A stretch of DNA of 45,232 nucleotides from JABDBK01 sp964533645 (GTDB taxonomy: Bacteria > Pseudomonadota > Gammaproteobacteria > DSM-16500), in assembly GCA_964533645.1 (NCBI GenBank), contig CAZHMQ010000005.1:1-45232 (forward strand). Direction: 5' to 3'. Of this stretch, positions 26,701 through 34,817 are shown in pieces. The notes below the pieces were generated by a model. It saw only the letters and a program-made list of their open reading frames with translations. It ran no database searches and was not told where the DNA came from. Position numbers and translations under genes: made by a program. Each line of letters opens with the position of its first letter. The first letter of the stretch is position 1.

Positions 26701-26909
26701 GTGCCCCGTTTAGAAGAGTTTTTGATGAGGAAAAGGCTATAGATGCTATCCATGAGACCATGGATGCTTGGCGGAATAATCAACGAAAAGGGTTGTTTAA
26801 CTATAGTATTTTTAGTCATACAAATGCGGCTGTTTCTAAGGAAGATGCTCCTTGCGATGATGTTAATGCTGAACGTCCTTCGAGACGGCCCTCCTCGAAG
26901 GATGCCTAG
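26697..26909 (+). CDS. Hypothetical protein, 70 residues, with repeat-derived tail
   Basis: A 70-residue protein translationally coupled (ATGA overlap) to the preceding gene. The first 45 residues (MSAPFRRVFDEEKAIDAIHE onward) look helical. The last 12 (RPSRRPSSKDA) are encoded by a hairpin-forming palindrome at 26876-26902, suggesting that a short repeat replaced or extended the original C-terminus. No recognised family. Confidence 0.5.
   Translation: MSAPFRRVFDEEKAIDAIHETMDAWRNNQRKGLFNYSIFSHTNAAVSKEDAPCDDVNAERPSRRPSSKDA
26876..26902. repeat. Short palindromic element at the end of the 70-residue gene
   Basis: TCCTTCGAG (26876-26884) pairs perfectly with CTCGAAGGA (26894-26902) across a 9-base loop. 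Thirteen bases (CCTTCGAGACGGC) are shared with the palindrome in the gspK leader. No T tract follows. Confidence 0.5.
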
Positions 26910-26920
26910 GATGATATCTC

Positions 26921-27637
26921 TTATGATTTTAATGCCTCTTTTTGTTTTTCAATCAACGTTTGAATACCATTTTTTGCCAAAACCAACAATTGATCAAGCT
27001 CAACTTGCTGAAACGTATCTTTTTCTGCGGTGCCCTGAATTTCAATAAAGCCCCCATGTTCTGTCATGACGACGTTCATGTCCGTGTCCGCAGAAGAATC
27101 TTCACTATAATCTAAATCTAATACAGCTATGCCTTTGCATATGCCGACAGATACCGATGCAATAAATTGTTTGAAAGGATCGGCTTTTATTTTAGTTTTT
27201 TGTTTAATTTGTTGGATAGCATCATAAAGTGCAAGACATCCACCTGTGATAGAAGCGGTACGAGTTCCTCCATCGGCTTGTATAACATCACAATCTACCA
27301 CAAGGGTGTTTTCACTTAAGGCGGTTAAATCCACAGCAGCGCGTAAAGAACGTGCAATCAAGCGTTGAATTTCTTGAGTTCTTCCCGCTTGTTTACCTTT
27401 GGCGGCTTCACGCTGTATGCGCTCATGAGTCGATCGTGGCAACATCCCATATTCAGCAGTGACCCATCCTTTGCCTGAATCTTTGAGAAAATGTGGAACA
27501 CCCGGTGTCCAGGTAGCTGTGCAAATGACTTTAGTATCACCAAACTCAACTAATACAGAACCTTCGGCGTGTTTTGTATAGTTTCGGGTAAGACGTATAT
27601 TGCGTAATTGATTATTTTCACGGTGGCTAGGACGCAT
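26921..27637 (-). CDS. rph: Ribonuclease PH
   Basis: A 238-residue phosphorolytic 3'-5' exoribonuclease that trims tRNA 3' ends. Family blocks are present: RPSHRENNQLRNIRLTRNY at the N-terminus, the substrate site QREAAKGKQAGRTQEIQRLI, VDCDVIQADGGTRTASITGG, and LDYSEDSSADTDMNVVMTE. The length is standard (238 in E. coli). It is divergent from yicC, a gene order shared with many proteobacteria. The Glu/Lys-rich tail is normal. Confidence 0.97.
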   Translation of the reverse strand: MRPSHRENNQLRNIRLTRNYTKHAEGSVLVEFGDTKVICTATWTPGVPHFLKDSGKGWVTAEYGMLPRSTHERIQREAAKGKQAGRTQEIQRLIARSLRAAVDLTALSENTLVVDCDVIQADGGTRTASITGGCLALYDAIQQIKQKTKIKADPFKQFIASVSVGICKGIAVLDLDYSEDSSADTDMNVVMTEHGGFIEIQGTAEKDTFQQVELDQLLVLAKNGIQTLIEKQKEALKS

Positions 27638-27672
27638 GGTAGTCTCTTTTTACAATATTTATTAAGGCCGCC

Positions 27673-27701
27673 ATTATAGACGATATATGTCAATATGATA
27701 A
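27673..27701 (-). promoter_or_regulatory. Likely rph promoter
   Basis: On the minus strand, TTATCA (27701-27696) and a perfect TATAAT (27678-27673) are spaced by 17 bases and lie about 36 bases before the rph ATG. Confidence 0.45.
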
Positions 27702-27732
27702 TATGCGAGTAACTATAATCAGGGATAATCTT

Positions 27733-28614
27733 ATGATACAAAGCATGACAGCATTCGCAAGAGGGCAAGTAGCAGGTTCATGGGGTACAGCGGTATGTGA
27801 ATTACGTTCGATTAATCATCGATATCTCGAGCTTATGGTTCGATTACCTGATAATTTGCATGAATTAGAAGCACCGATGCGTGAATCTCTTAGACGTTTT
27901 ATAAAACGCGGCAAGATTGAATGTCATCTGCGTTATCAGCCCGGAGATGTTTCAGGTTCAGAAATTACCATTAACCATCATCTTGCGGAACAACTTTGTC
28001 ATGCCAATGAAACTATTTCTGAATTGTTGAGCAAAAAAGCATTAGTTAAAGTGGCTCCTGTTCAACCTATGGAAATTTTACGTTGGCCAGGTATTTTGCA
28101 AATTGCAGAAGTGGATTTTGAAATCATTGAAGATGAAGTGATCAAATTACTTGAAAAAACCTTACAAGATTTGATCGGAGCGCGCGAACGTGAAGGAGCT
28201 GAATTAAAACAATTATTTTTGCAACGATTAGATAGCATGAAAGCAGAAGTTGTAACAGTACGGAAACATTGGCCAGAGATTTTGAAGTTGCAACGTGAGC
28301 GTTTAATTGCACGCTTTAGTGAAGTTAAAATTGAATTAGACACAGGCAGGCTAGAACAAGAAATCTTAATTTTTTCTCAAAAAATTGATGTTTCAGAAGA
28401 GTTAGAGCGTATTGATACCCATATTTCGGAAATTAGACGTATTTTAAAACATGGCGGTGTCGTGGGCAGAAGATTAGATTTTTTAATGCAAGAATTGAAC
28501 CGTGAAGCAAACACCTTAGGGGCAAAATCAGCGGATGTGGATACGACGCGCGCATCTGTTGAATTAAAAGTGCTAATTGAACAGATGCGCGAACAAGTGC
28601 AGAATGTTGAGTAA
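27733..28614 (+). CDS. yicC: YicC-family endoribonuclease
   Basis: A 293-residue YicC/YloC-family protein, reported as an endoribonuclease in E. coli. The N-terminal block (MIQSMTAFARGQ, then CELRSINHRYLELMVRLP) and the C-terminal block (KHGGVVGRRLDFLMQELNRE, TLGAKSADVD, VELKVLIEQMREQVQNVE) are both intact. The ATG at 27733 is preferred because AGGGA lies 7 bases upstream and the product then starts as family members do; the ATG at 27703 would add ten unrelated residues. It is divergent from rph. Confidence 0.95.
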   Translation: MIQSMTAFARGQVAGSWGTAVCELRSINHRYLELMVRLPDNLHELEAPMRESLRRFIKRGKIECHLRYQPGDVSGSEITINHHLAEQLCHANETISELLSKKALVKVAPVQPMEILRWPGILQIAEVDFEIIEDEVIKLLEKTLQDLIGAREREGAELKQLFLQRLDSMKAEVVTVRKHWPEILKLQRERLIARFSEVKIELDTGRLEQEILIFSQKIDVSEELERIDTHISEIRRILKHGGVVGRRLDFLMQELNREANTLGAKSADVDTTRASVELKVLIEQMREQVQNVE

Positions 28615-28656
28615 CGTTCAATATCTCAGCTTTTATGTAATATCATTCAATTCACG

Positions 28657-29664
28657 TTACTTAGCTGCTGCATTCAACAAAGTTTTTTCATAGTCTCCGC
28701 TGATTGCAACGAGCAAGGTATTCGTCATGGCTGTTGTGGCTAACAGCTGTTTTTGTGTGATTAATAAATCTGCCATAATGACATACATTTGTGAATTAAA
28801 TAATAAAAGTTGTCGCAAAATAACGCCTAATGAGACTTCAGTATTGATATGGTTTACCCAATCATTCCCACTGGCTTTCTTTTTTAACTCCGTTTGGGTT
28901 TGGCTTAAAGCCATATTATTTTTCAGATCAGCAAACTGTGTATTTAAAATATAAGCATTGTAGTTCGAGACAGACTTAATGCTATTGATAAAAGTGATGT
29001 ATTTTTTATAGGGCTCGCCTTCCATATCATTTGATACAAGACCTGGATGAAAAATATTGATACCCGACACATTTTTGATAAAAGCTTGAGCATCAAGTTT
29101 TTGTTTATTAAGTTTTTCTTTATCAGGTGATGTTTCATCTAGGGTGAGTAAAGTTGCATAATCCATCTCAGGAGAAGGAAGCGCTTTGTATGGATAAATA
29201 TTGCGTTCCTTATAGTCAAATAAATAAATAGATTTCAATTGGCCCAATTGATAGGATAAATTATATGCAGAAGACAGACCATAATTGACAAATAAAGTAT
29301 CCAATTCAGTAGACGTTGGCACGGTGTAAATTTGTAGCCAATTAAGGGAAAAATAATTGAATGCTTTTAAAAAAGCATAGGTATTTTTTGCGATGAGATT
29401 TAAATAGTCATCGGGCTTTTCCTCTCTAGTTTTATCCGCAAGTTCGTTGTACGTATCCGCATTTGTTTGAGCCTCCGTTAGCTTTTGATAAGCGGGATCT
29501 TCGGTTGTTGTTTGATCTGATTTGCTTTTAGGAGCAGAAGCTGGGGAGGTAAGGCCTGATGCTGCTTCAGATAACCCCTCAACTGCATATGAAACAGCGA
29601 AGTAACCAGCGCCAATCATTGAAATAATTAAAAATAAATAATATTTTATTCGACCTTTTTGCAT
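28657..29664 (-). CDS. icmX: IcmX-like Dot/Icm protein
   Basis: A 335-residue exported protein in the position of icmX, downstream of icmW and next to icmV-dotA. It has an N-terminal signal/anchor (about 9-27) followed by a Ser/Pro/Thr-rich spacer and a helical domain (about 60-335) with LIAKNTYAFLKAFNYFSLNWLQIYTVPTS-like content and a C-terminal half rich in LLLFNSQMYVIMADLLITQK. IcmX is a periplasmic component needed for effector translocation in Legionella, where it is longer (about 466 residues). AGGAG precedes the ATG. Assignment is partly by synteny. Confidence 0.85.
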   Translation of the reverse strand: MQKGRIKYYLFLIISMIGAGYFAVSYAVEGLSEAASGLTSPASAPKSKSDQTTTEDPAYQKLTEAQTNADTYNELADKTREEKPDDYLNLIAKNTYAFLKAFNYFSLNWLQIYTVPTSTELDTLFVNYGLSSAYNLSYQLGQLKSIYLFDYKERNIYPYKALPSPEMDYATLLTLDETSPDKEKLNKQKLDAQAFIKNVSGINIFHPGLVSNDMEGEPYKKYITFINSIKSVSNYNAYILNTQFADLKNNMALSQTQTELKKKASGNDWVNHINTEVSLGVILRQLLLFNSQMYVIMADLLITQKQLLATTAMTNTLLVAISGDYEKTLLNAAAK

Positions 29665-29683
29665 GGAATTCTCCTAGAGCTCA

Positions 29684-30181
29684 TTAATATTTGATACTAG
29701 ACCCCCATCCACCGCTGTTTTGATTGTTGTTACTAGGCGTTGATCCACTATTATAACCACCACCCGTGCTTGCGGGTGGGGGACTTTGAAAGCCTGTATA
29801 AGGTTGGGTTGTTGGACTGCGTGTGGGGGGTGCTTCTGCAGGTGCAGGAGTGGTGCTCGTCATAGTGCTTGGACTTTCTTTTCTTATAGGTTGTTGGGGT
29901 GCAGTGGTTGTTTGAGGTTTTTGTTGGGCCTTAGCTCGGGCTTCATTCATTTCAGCCGCTTTGACTTTTTCTGCAACGCGCGCAGCAACTTTTGCTTGTT
30001 GTTCTTGGTAGGCTTCCGTGCTCTTATCGGCAAATTCTTGGGGGGAAAGCGCTGAATCTTTAGTAGATGTGCTGGGGGTGTATGCAGCGGGTGTGGATTT
30101 AAAAGAAAATTCTTGCGCAAAGGCGTCGGTAAATATCATAGTTAAGGCAATTATTACAAGAACTGCGGTTGATCTATACAT
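29684..30181 (-). CDS. Secreted Pro/Thr/Gln-rich protein between icmW and icmX
   Basis: A 165-residue protein with a clear signal peptide (MYRSTAVLVIIALTMIFTDA then FA, cut near residue 22). A short helical Ala/Glu/Lys stretch (about 45-85) follows, then a low-complexity Pro/Thr/Ser/Gln tail ending in Gly/Asn/Ser repeats (GGGYNSGS, NSGGWGSSIKY). It overlaps the end of icmW by 8 bases and stops 19 bases before icmX, so it is within the icmW-icmX operon. It is not a split piece of IcmX because the IcmX reading frame has its own ribosome site and signal peptide. Its place suggests a periplasmic or surface accessory of the Dot/Icm machine; I do not recognise the protein. Confidence 0.75.
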   Translation of the reverse strand: MYRSTAVLVIIALTMIFTDAFAQEFSFKSTPAAYTPSTSTKDSALSPQEFADKSTEAYQEQQAKVAARVAEKVKAAEMNEARAKAQQKPQTTTAPQQPIRKESPSTMTSTTPAPAEAPPTRSPTTQPYTGFQSPPPASTGGGYNSGSTPSNNNQNSGGWGSSIKY

Positions 30182-30623
30182 TTTCTTGCTCCATAGCTTT
30201 CATGACTAATTCAACACGTTGAGGAGAAAAAACACGAGCTAAAAGTCGTAAGCGTTCAAATACGATATTACGGCGTAGAAAAAGACCAGCAACAAGATTT
30301 TCAGGGGTGTTATTTTCTTCAGCGAACATCAAAACTTTCGATGCAGAACCTGGATCGATGGTATCAATAGCCTGTAATAGACGTAGAATTCTAGAAGTTT
30401 TGATATGTGCACAAAGCGAAATAAAAAATTCTTCTTTACTTAATTCAAAGCGGGTAAGTTGTTCAAGCTGATTGCCTAGTTCATGAATGGCTGCTTCAAG
30501 CTCAGGATTACCATCCATTGACCATGTTTCGACGCTTTCCATAAATGCAATAACCCGATAAATCATAGGGTCATCATATTGTTTCCAAAAAACATGTGAA
30601 GAGGGTAGGTCCAAATCTGGCAT
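30174..30623 (-). CDS. icmW: Dot/Icm adaptor IcmW
   Basis: A 149-residue cytoplasmic acidic helical adaptor that works with IcmS to deliver a class of effectors to the DotL coupling complex. The sequence closely follows IcmW: SHVFWKQYDDPMIYRVIAFM, VETWSMDGNPELEAAIHELG, AHIKTSRILRLLQAIDTIDPG, NTPENLVAGLFLRRNIVFER. Length matches Legionella IcmW (151). It is divergent from icmV, as in Legionella, with a 122-base region between them holding AAGTATACTT (30653-30662), a perfect palindrome that may be part of the promoters. Confidence 0.97.
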   Translation of the reverse strand: MPDLDLPSSHVFWKQYDDPMIYRVIAFMESVETWSMDGNPELEAAIHELGNQLEQLTRFELSKEEFFISLCAHIKTSRILRLLQAIDTIDPGSASKVLMFAEENNTPENLVAGLFLRRNIVFERLRLLARVFSPQRVELVMKAMEQENV

Positions 30624-30745
30624 ATAAAGACTCAGTGCATAGCATGAGTTAAGTATACTTGAGAAAATTTTCAGAGCAAGTGCAAGCGAGGTTGTTTTTT
30701 TGATGAGCGAATGATAATGTTAAATGAATTTATCTGGATGTTCTT

Positions 30746-31195
30746 ATGGCTATTAAAGATGCATTCAAAGTCACGCGTAAGACTTTTTTCAATCCATTAG
30801 GATGGTTGGGTTATAACGAGCTTAAAAGTTACAATAAAATCATCTGGGCTAATCTAAAAGACATAAGCACAGTTGAAAAACCCGAGCGTACAGAAACTTT
30901 TACAGAAGCCATGCAGCGATTTGATGTCACAGACGCTGATGTTAAACGAATTTCAGAAACTTATTTATTGTATGCTATTTTCTTTGTGGTGCTTGCCGCC
31001 TTAGCTTTTGCGGGTGCGCTTGTCTTTCTTATAAGCTACGGAAGAATTTCTGCGTTTATATTATCTATGGCATGCGTTGCCATTTTATTATGTTATGCTT
31101 TTCGTTTTCATTTTTGGCACTTTCAAATCAAGCATCGCAAATTAGGTTGCACATTTGATGAATGGTGGAGTGGTCGTCCTAAGGATGCCAAGTAA
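30746..31195 (+). CDS. icmV: Dot/Icm inner-membrane protein IcmV
   Basis: A 149-residue inner-membrane component of Dot/Icm. After a cytoplasmic N-terminal region (FKVTRKTFFNPLGWLGYNEL), two hydrophobic segments lie at about 72-92 and 97-115, followed by a short tail with DEWW. Length and layout match Legionella IcmV (151). Its stop and the dotA ATG share one base (TAATG), so the two are coupled as in Legionella and Coxiella. Confidence 0.95.
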   Translation: MAIKDAFKVTRKTFFNPLGWLGYNELKSYNKIIWANLKDISTVEKPERTETFTEAMQRFDVTDADVKRISETYLLYAIFFVVLAALAFAGALVFLISYGRISAFILSMACVAILLCYAFRFHFWHFQIKHRKLGCTFDEWWSGRPKDAK

Positions 31196-33672
31196 TGGCC
31201 AATATTTTTTATATTGATCCTGCTGACCGGTCTATTTATTTTCTCAGTCAAATTTTTGGCAGTGTAGGGAATGTATTGCCTGGAACGCTTAATGTTTTTA
31301 TGAGTTCCATGTTTTTGGCTATAAACACGATTGCATTGACGGTAGGCTCTATCATTGTGATTTATACCACGGTGGTGGGACTCATGATGACTGCCCATGA
31401 GGGCGAATTTTTAGGTAAAAAATGGAGTGGTTTGTGGGTACCTATCCGTATGGTTGCAGGTGTCGTTAGTCTTTTTCCCGCCGCCAGTGGTTACTCCTTG
31501 ATACAAGTTATCATTATGTGGATTATAGTACAAGGTGTAGGAGCTGCAGATACGTTATGGACAGCTGCTGTGAAGTCTGCAGGAGGAAGTGCTGTCATTA
31601 TGCCATCTGATTTCGCTAAAGCAGGTGTGAGTACTGCTCTCATTGGTGTAGAGACACAAATGAAGAGTTTGTATCTGGCTCTTGTATGTGAACAAACTTA
31701 TGCTATGCCTCCCGTTTCCAATGTTCCTCCGGAAATAGCTTTTAGAAAATGGCCTGCAAAAGATAGTGGTAATATAGATGGTAATAGCTCAGTTTATGAC
31801 ATAGGTCCCGATGGGGTTTGTGGAACCATGAAAAAATGTAATTTATCGGATAAAGATATAGCATCAGATGAAAACAAGCTCCAGCTTTGTAATTTTCAAA
31901 ATCTGCTTCTCCAAAATGCGGTTAATGTGTTAAGAGCTAGTGCAAAAGCATTTGTAAACGCAGATAGGCAATATATTGATTTTTATTATAATGCTAATAA
32001 AACGATTGAGCCCCCGACAAAAGATTGGATTAGTAATTATTGCGAAAAAAAGGGTTTAATTATAGCAACTAGCGAAGCAACTTGTTGTGTTCCCTCGACA
32101 AACATACCCACGAATGTTTGTAAGCCCAATACGTTACCACCTGACACAAATAGAAATTTCCCTAAACCCGTTGGGGATGGCCCTAAAGTATCGAATGGTA
32201 TGCCTACTGGTTCAGATTCTGAGTTGTCATGGGCACAAACCTGGTCGATATTGCCTTACTTGCTTAATCCTGAAAGTCCCTCTGAAAACCCTGTTGACTT
32301 AAATACCCTTACGCTTGATCAGCTTAAAAAAATTGATATTATTTCAGATCAGGCAAATTATTATTCAAAAGTTCTTACAGATTTAGCCGCCAAACTTACA
32401 AAGCCCATAGTGCAAGATACGGATAAGTTTAACCCAGATGAGGCAGTAAAGCAGGGTTGGATCACAGCAGGCGCTTATTTTTATCAGTTGGTAAATTTAG
32501 CAACAAGATCCATATCAGCAAGTATGATGCCATTGTCAATCTCTCTGCCAAACAAGGAGATAATGGAAAGTAAGTATCGCAGTAATTATTTGGCAGCCTC
32601 AGACTTTGTAGATGCTATAAGTAAGGCTGTAGCTAGCAGTGGCGGCGGCGGTGGCGGAGGAGGAGATACCACTTCAGGGACGGGGTCTAATCAGAGTTAT
32701 TCCATACCTGGTGGTGAAGCACTTGAGGCGCCGCTTAGAAGTATGTCTGGAAGATTAACTGAGTCTTTTATGCAAATGTTACAAGGAGCAGCCGCAGCTA
32801 ACCCGGGCATTCATGATACCCCTCTTTTAAGGATTGCGACGTTTGGTCAAAATTTATTAATTATTGCGCAAGTATTTTATGTGATCATTATGCTTGTTGC
32901 AGCGATCATTGCGGGCGTTGCTGCATCTTTTGAAACTATGATAGTCGGGTCGGGTAATCTTACCAGTCTTCTCGAAGTTTGGAAGTCTGTCAATAGTCTT
33001 TTAATGCCTGCACTTTATTTATTATTGGGTGCTCTCATGACCATGGGTGCTTTATTGGGCATGTATGTTCCCATGATACCTTTTGTCGTATTTACTGCCT
33101 CAGTGATAGGTTGGTTTATTGCTTCCATTGAAGCCATGGTTGCCGCACCTATTGTGGCGCTTGGTATTTTGAGTCCGGGTGGACAAAGTGAAGTCTTTGG
33201 TCGTGCAGAACCTTCAGTGATGATTATTTTTAATTTATTTTTACGACCCACCTTAATGGTGTTTGGCTTACTTGTTGCCTCATTTTTAGCAAATGTGGTG
33301 GTTAAATTTGTCTGCATGGGCTTTATGTACATCATGTGGGATGTCATGACACTCGCGCCCGGTTTGGTGGAGGAATTGATCTTTATTGCCATTTTTTCCT
33401 CTATTATTTTCACTTCCATGAATCAAGTGTTTACGCTTATTCATCATATTCCAGAGCGTATTCTGACTTATATCGGCGGTCAAGCTATGCAATTTGGTGA
33501 AGCTCAAGCTGCTCAAGCGATGAAACAAGCCGTTGAACATGCTGCTGGCGGCGCGGCGCAGGCTGGTAAGGGATCGGCAGAAGGCGCAACTAAGGTTGGT
33601 ATGAAGAAGGCTAAGAAAGGGTATAAAGGTGGAGGTCAAGCGGGTTTGAAAAATGAGAATGCGGACGGTTGA
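31195..33672 (+). CDS. dotA: Dot/Icm polytopic protein DotA
   Basis: An 825-residue polytopic inner-membrane protein of Dot/Icm. The N-terminal membrane region (about 25-130) has TVGSIIVIYTTVVGLMMTAHEGEFLG and WVPIRMVAGVVSLFPA, both well conserved in DotA. A large periplasmic domain (about 130-540) with several Cys (CCVPS and others) contains an eight-Gly run near residue 485 (bases 32641-32664). A C-terminal set of membrane helices follows (about 555-765) with PIVALGILSPGG, and the tail is Ala/Gly/Lys-rich. Legionella DotA is longer (about 1048 residues); the loss is in the periplasmic loop, so this resembles the shorter Coxiella form. It ends 8 bases from the convergent dotB. Confidence 0.96.
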   Translation: MANIFYIDPADRSIYFLSQIFGSVGNVLPGTLNVFMSSMFLAINTIALTVGSIIVIYTTVVGLMMTAHEGEFLGKKWSGLWVPIRMVAGVVSLFPAASGYSLIQVIIMWIIVQGVGAADTLWTAAVKSAGGSAVIMPSDFAKAGVSTALIGVETQMKSLYLALVCEQTYAMPPVSNVPPEIAFRKWPAKDSGNIDGNSSVYDIGPDGVCGTMKKCNLSDKDIASDENKLQLCNFQNLLLQNAVNVLRASAKAFVNADRQYIDFYYNANKTIEPPTKDWISNYCEKKGLIIATSEATCCVPSTNIPTNVCKPNTLPPDTNRNFPKPVGDGPKVSNGMPTGSDSELSWAQTWSILPYLLNPESPSENPVDLNTLTLDQLKKIDIISDQANYYSKVLTDLAAKLTKPIVQDTDKFNPDEAVKQGWITAGAYFYQLVNLATRSISASMMPLSISLPNKEIMESKYRSNYLAASDFVDAISKAVASSGGGGGGGGDTTSGTGSNQSYSIPGGEALEAPLRSMSGRLTESFMQMLQGAAAANPGIHDTPLLRIATFGQNLLIIAQVFYVIIMLVAAIIAGVAASFETMIVGSGNLTSLLEVWKSVNSLLMPALYLLLGALMTMGALLGMYVPMIPFVVFTASVIGWFIASIEAMVAAPIVALGILSPGGQSEVFGRAEPSVMIIFNLFLRPTLMVFGLLVASFLANVVVKFVCMGFMYIMWDVMTLAPGLVEELIFIAIFSSIIFTSMNQVFTLIHHIPERILTYIGGQAMQFGEAQAAQAMKQAVEHAAGGAAQAGKGSAEGATKVGMKKAKKGYKGGGQAGLKNENADG

Positions 33673-33680
33673 TCATCATT

Positions 33681-34817
33681 TTATTCGGATTCCTTGTCTT
33701 CTCTTTTTCCCTGTTCCGCAATCACATTATAAACCCGTTCCGATATCAATCCCGCATCAAATTTTTCTTTGGCATCGGCAGCCATAGTACGGCCTTGTTC
33801 ATGCACCATTTTTCTGACCATGGCTGTGATAGCATTCGGATCGGCATCGAGTAATTTATCGCGAATCTTTTCATCAAACACTAAATATTCACGTAAGGCC
33901 ACGCGTTTGCCATCGACAGTGGGCGCTAAACGTTGCGAAATAATCAAACGCATGGTTTCAATTAAATCGATAGTGCGTCCCGCGCGCTCTTCCGCGGGAT
34001 AAGTGGTAACAAGACGTCTCACAGTTTCAGGTACATTACTGCTATGCAAGGTCGTATAAACCGGATGACCCGTCATCGCAGCTTCCATGGTGGCGCTAAT
34101 GGTTTCGGCGTCACGTGATTCGCCCACAAGTATAAGTCGAGGTTTTCGACGTAAGGCATTACGAACCCCTGCGGCAAAGCTAGGCAAGTGTCTAGGAATT
34201 TCGGATTGACTGACCACAGCAGAGACGGTTTCAATGCTGTCATACACAAATTCAATCGGAGATTCGTAAGTTAAAATTTTACGGTGACTTTCAGGATTTT
34301 CAGCGATACTGCGAATAATAGCGGCCAATAACGTACTTTTACCTGAGCCGGTTGCACCAGTGACATAGACCACACCTTGCTCAGGTGCTATAGCATCTAT
34401 AATTTGCTGAGGTAAATCCATGCTTTGCAAAGTGGGTGGATCGCTAGGAATGGTTCTGGCTGTGATTTGTATGCCATCATGCCCTTCGACTAAACAAGCG
34501 GTGGCATTGATACGAAAACGATAACGATCTGAACGGTTAGGACGAATTTCATAATGTGTATCAACATCTTTACCAGACATAAGCTGTGCAGTACCGTTAG
34601 GTCCATACATGGCATTAATAATTTCACCGACTTCGGTATTGGATAAACGACGGCGGGTAACTTTTTTTAAGCGACCATAAATTTCAGCAAAAATGGATTC
34701 ATCGGTTTGAAAAGTGATGTCAGATGCGCCATTTTTGACACAATGGATTAAAATTTCATTGACAGAATCCATGGACAATCGTATGGGTTCTTGCGGAAAA
34801 ATAAAATCAGTAGTCAT
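33681..34817 (-). CDS. dotB: Dot/Icm ATPase DotB
   Basis: A 378-residue cytoplasmic ATPase of the PilT-like VirB11 family that energises the Dot/Icm channel. Walker A is GATGSGKS (154-161), Asp box TYESPIEFVYD, Walker B RLILVGESRDAETI, His box TGHPVYTTLHSSNVPETVRRL. The length agrees with Legionella DotB (377). The first in a minus-strand dotD-dotC-dotB unit to be read last; its start overlaps the end of dotC by 11 bases. Confidence 0.98.
   Translation of the reverse strand: MTTDFIFPQEPIRLSMDSVNEILIHCVKNGASDITFQTDESIFAEIYGRLKKVTRRRLSNTEVGEIINAMYGPNGTAQLMSGKDVDTHYEIRPNRSDRYRFRINATACLVEGHDGIQITARTIPSDPPTLQSMDLPQQIIDAIAPEQGVVYVTGATGSGKSTLLAAIIRSIAENPESHRKILTYESPIEFVYDSIETVSAVVSQSEIPRHLPSFAAGVRNALRRKPRLILVGESRDAETISATMEAAMTGHPVYTTLHSSNVPETVRRLVTTYPAEERAGRTIDLIETMRLIISQRLAPTVDGKRVALREYLVFDEKIRDKLLDADPNAITAMVRKMVHEQGRTMAADAKEKFDAGLISERVYNVIAEQGKREDKESE

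Noticed and set aside
27703..27732. Longer yicC with ATG at 27703, and TATAAT at 27714-27719 as its promoter
   Set aside because: The ten added residues are not family-like, and this -10 box would place the transcript start after the ribosome site of the accepted start.
28657..30181. icmX split by a frameshift into 335- and 165-residue pieces
   Set aside because: Each piece has its own signal peptide and ribosome site, and the tail of the first is a natural low-complexity end.
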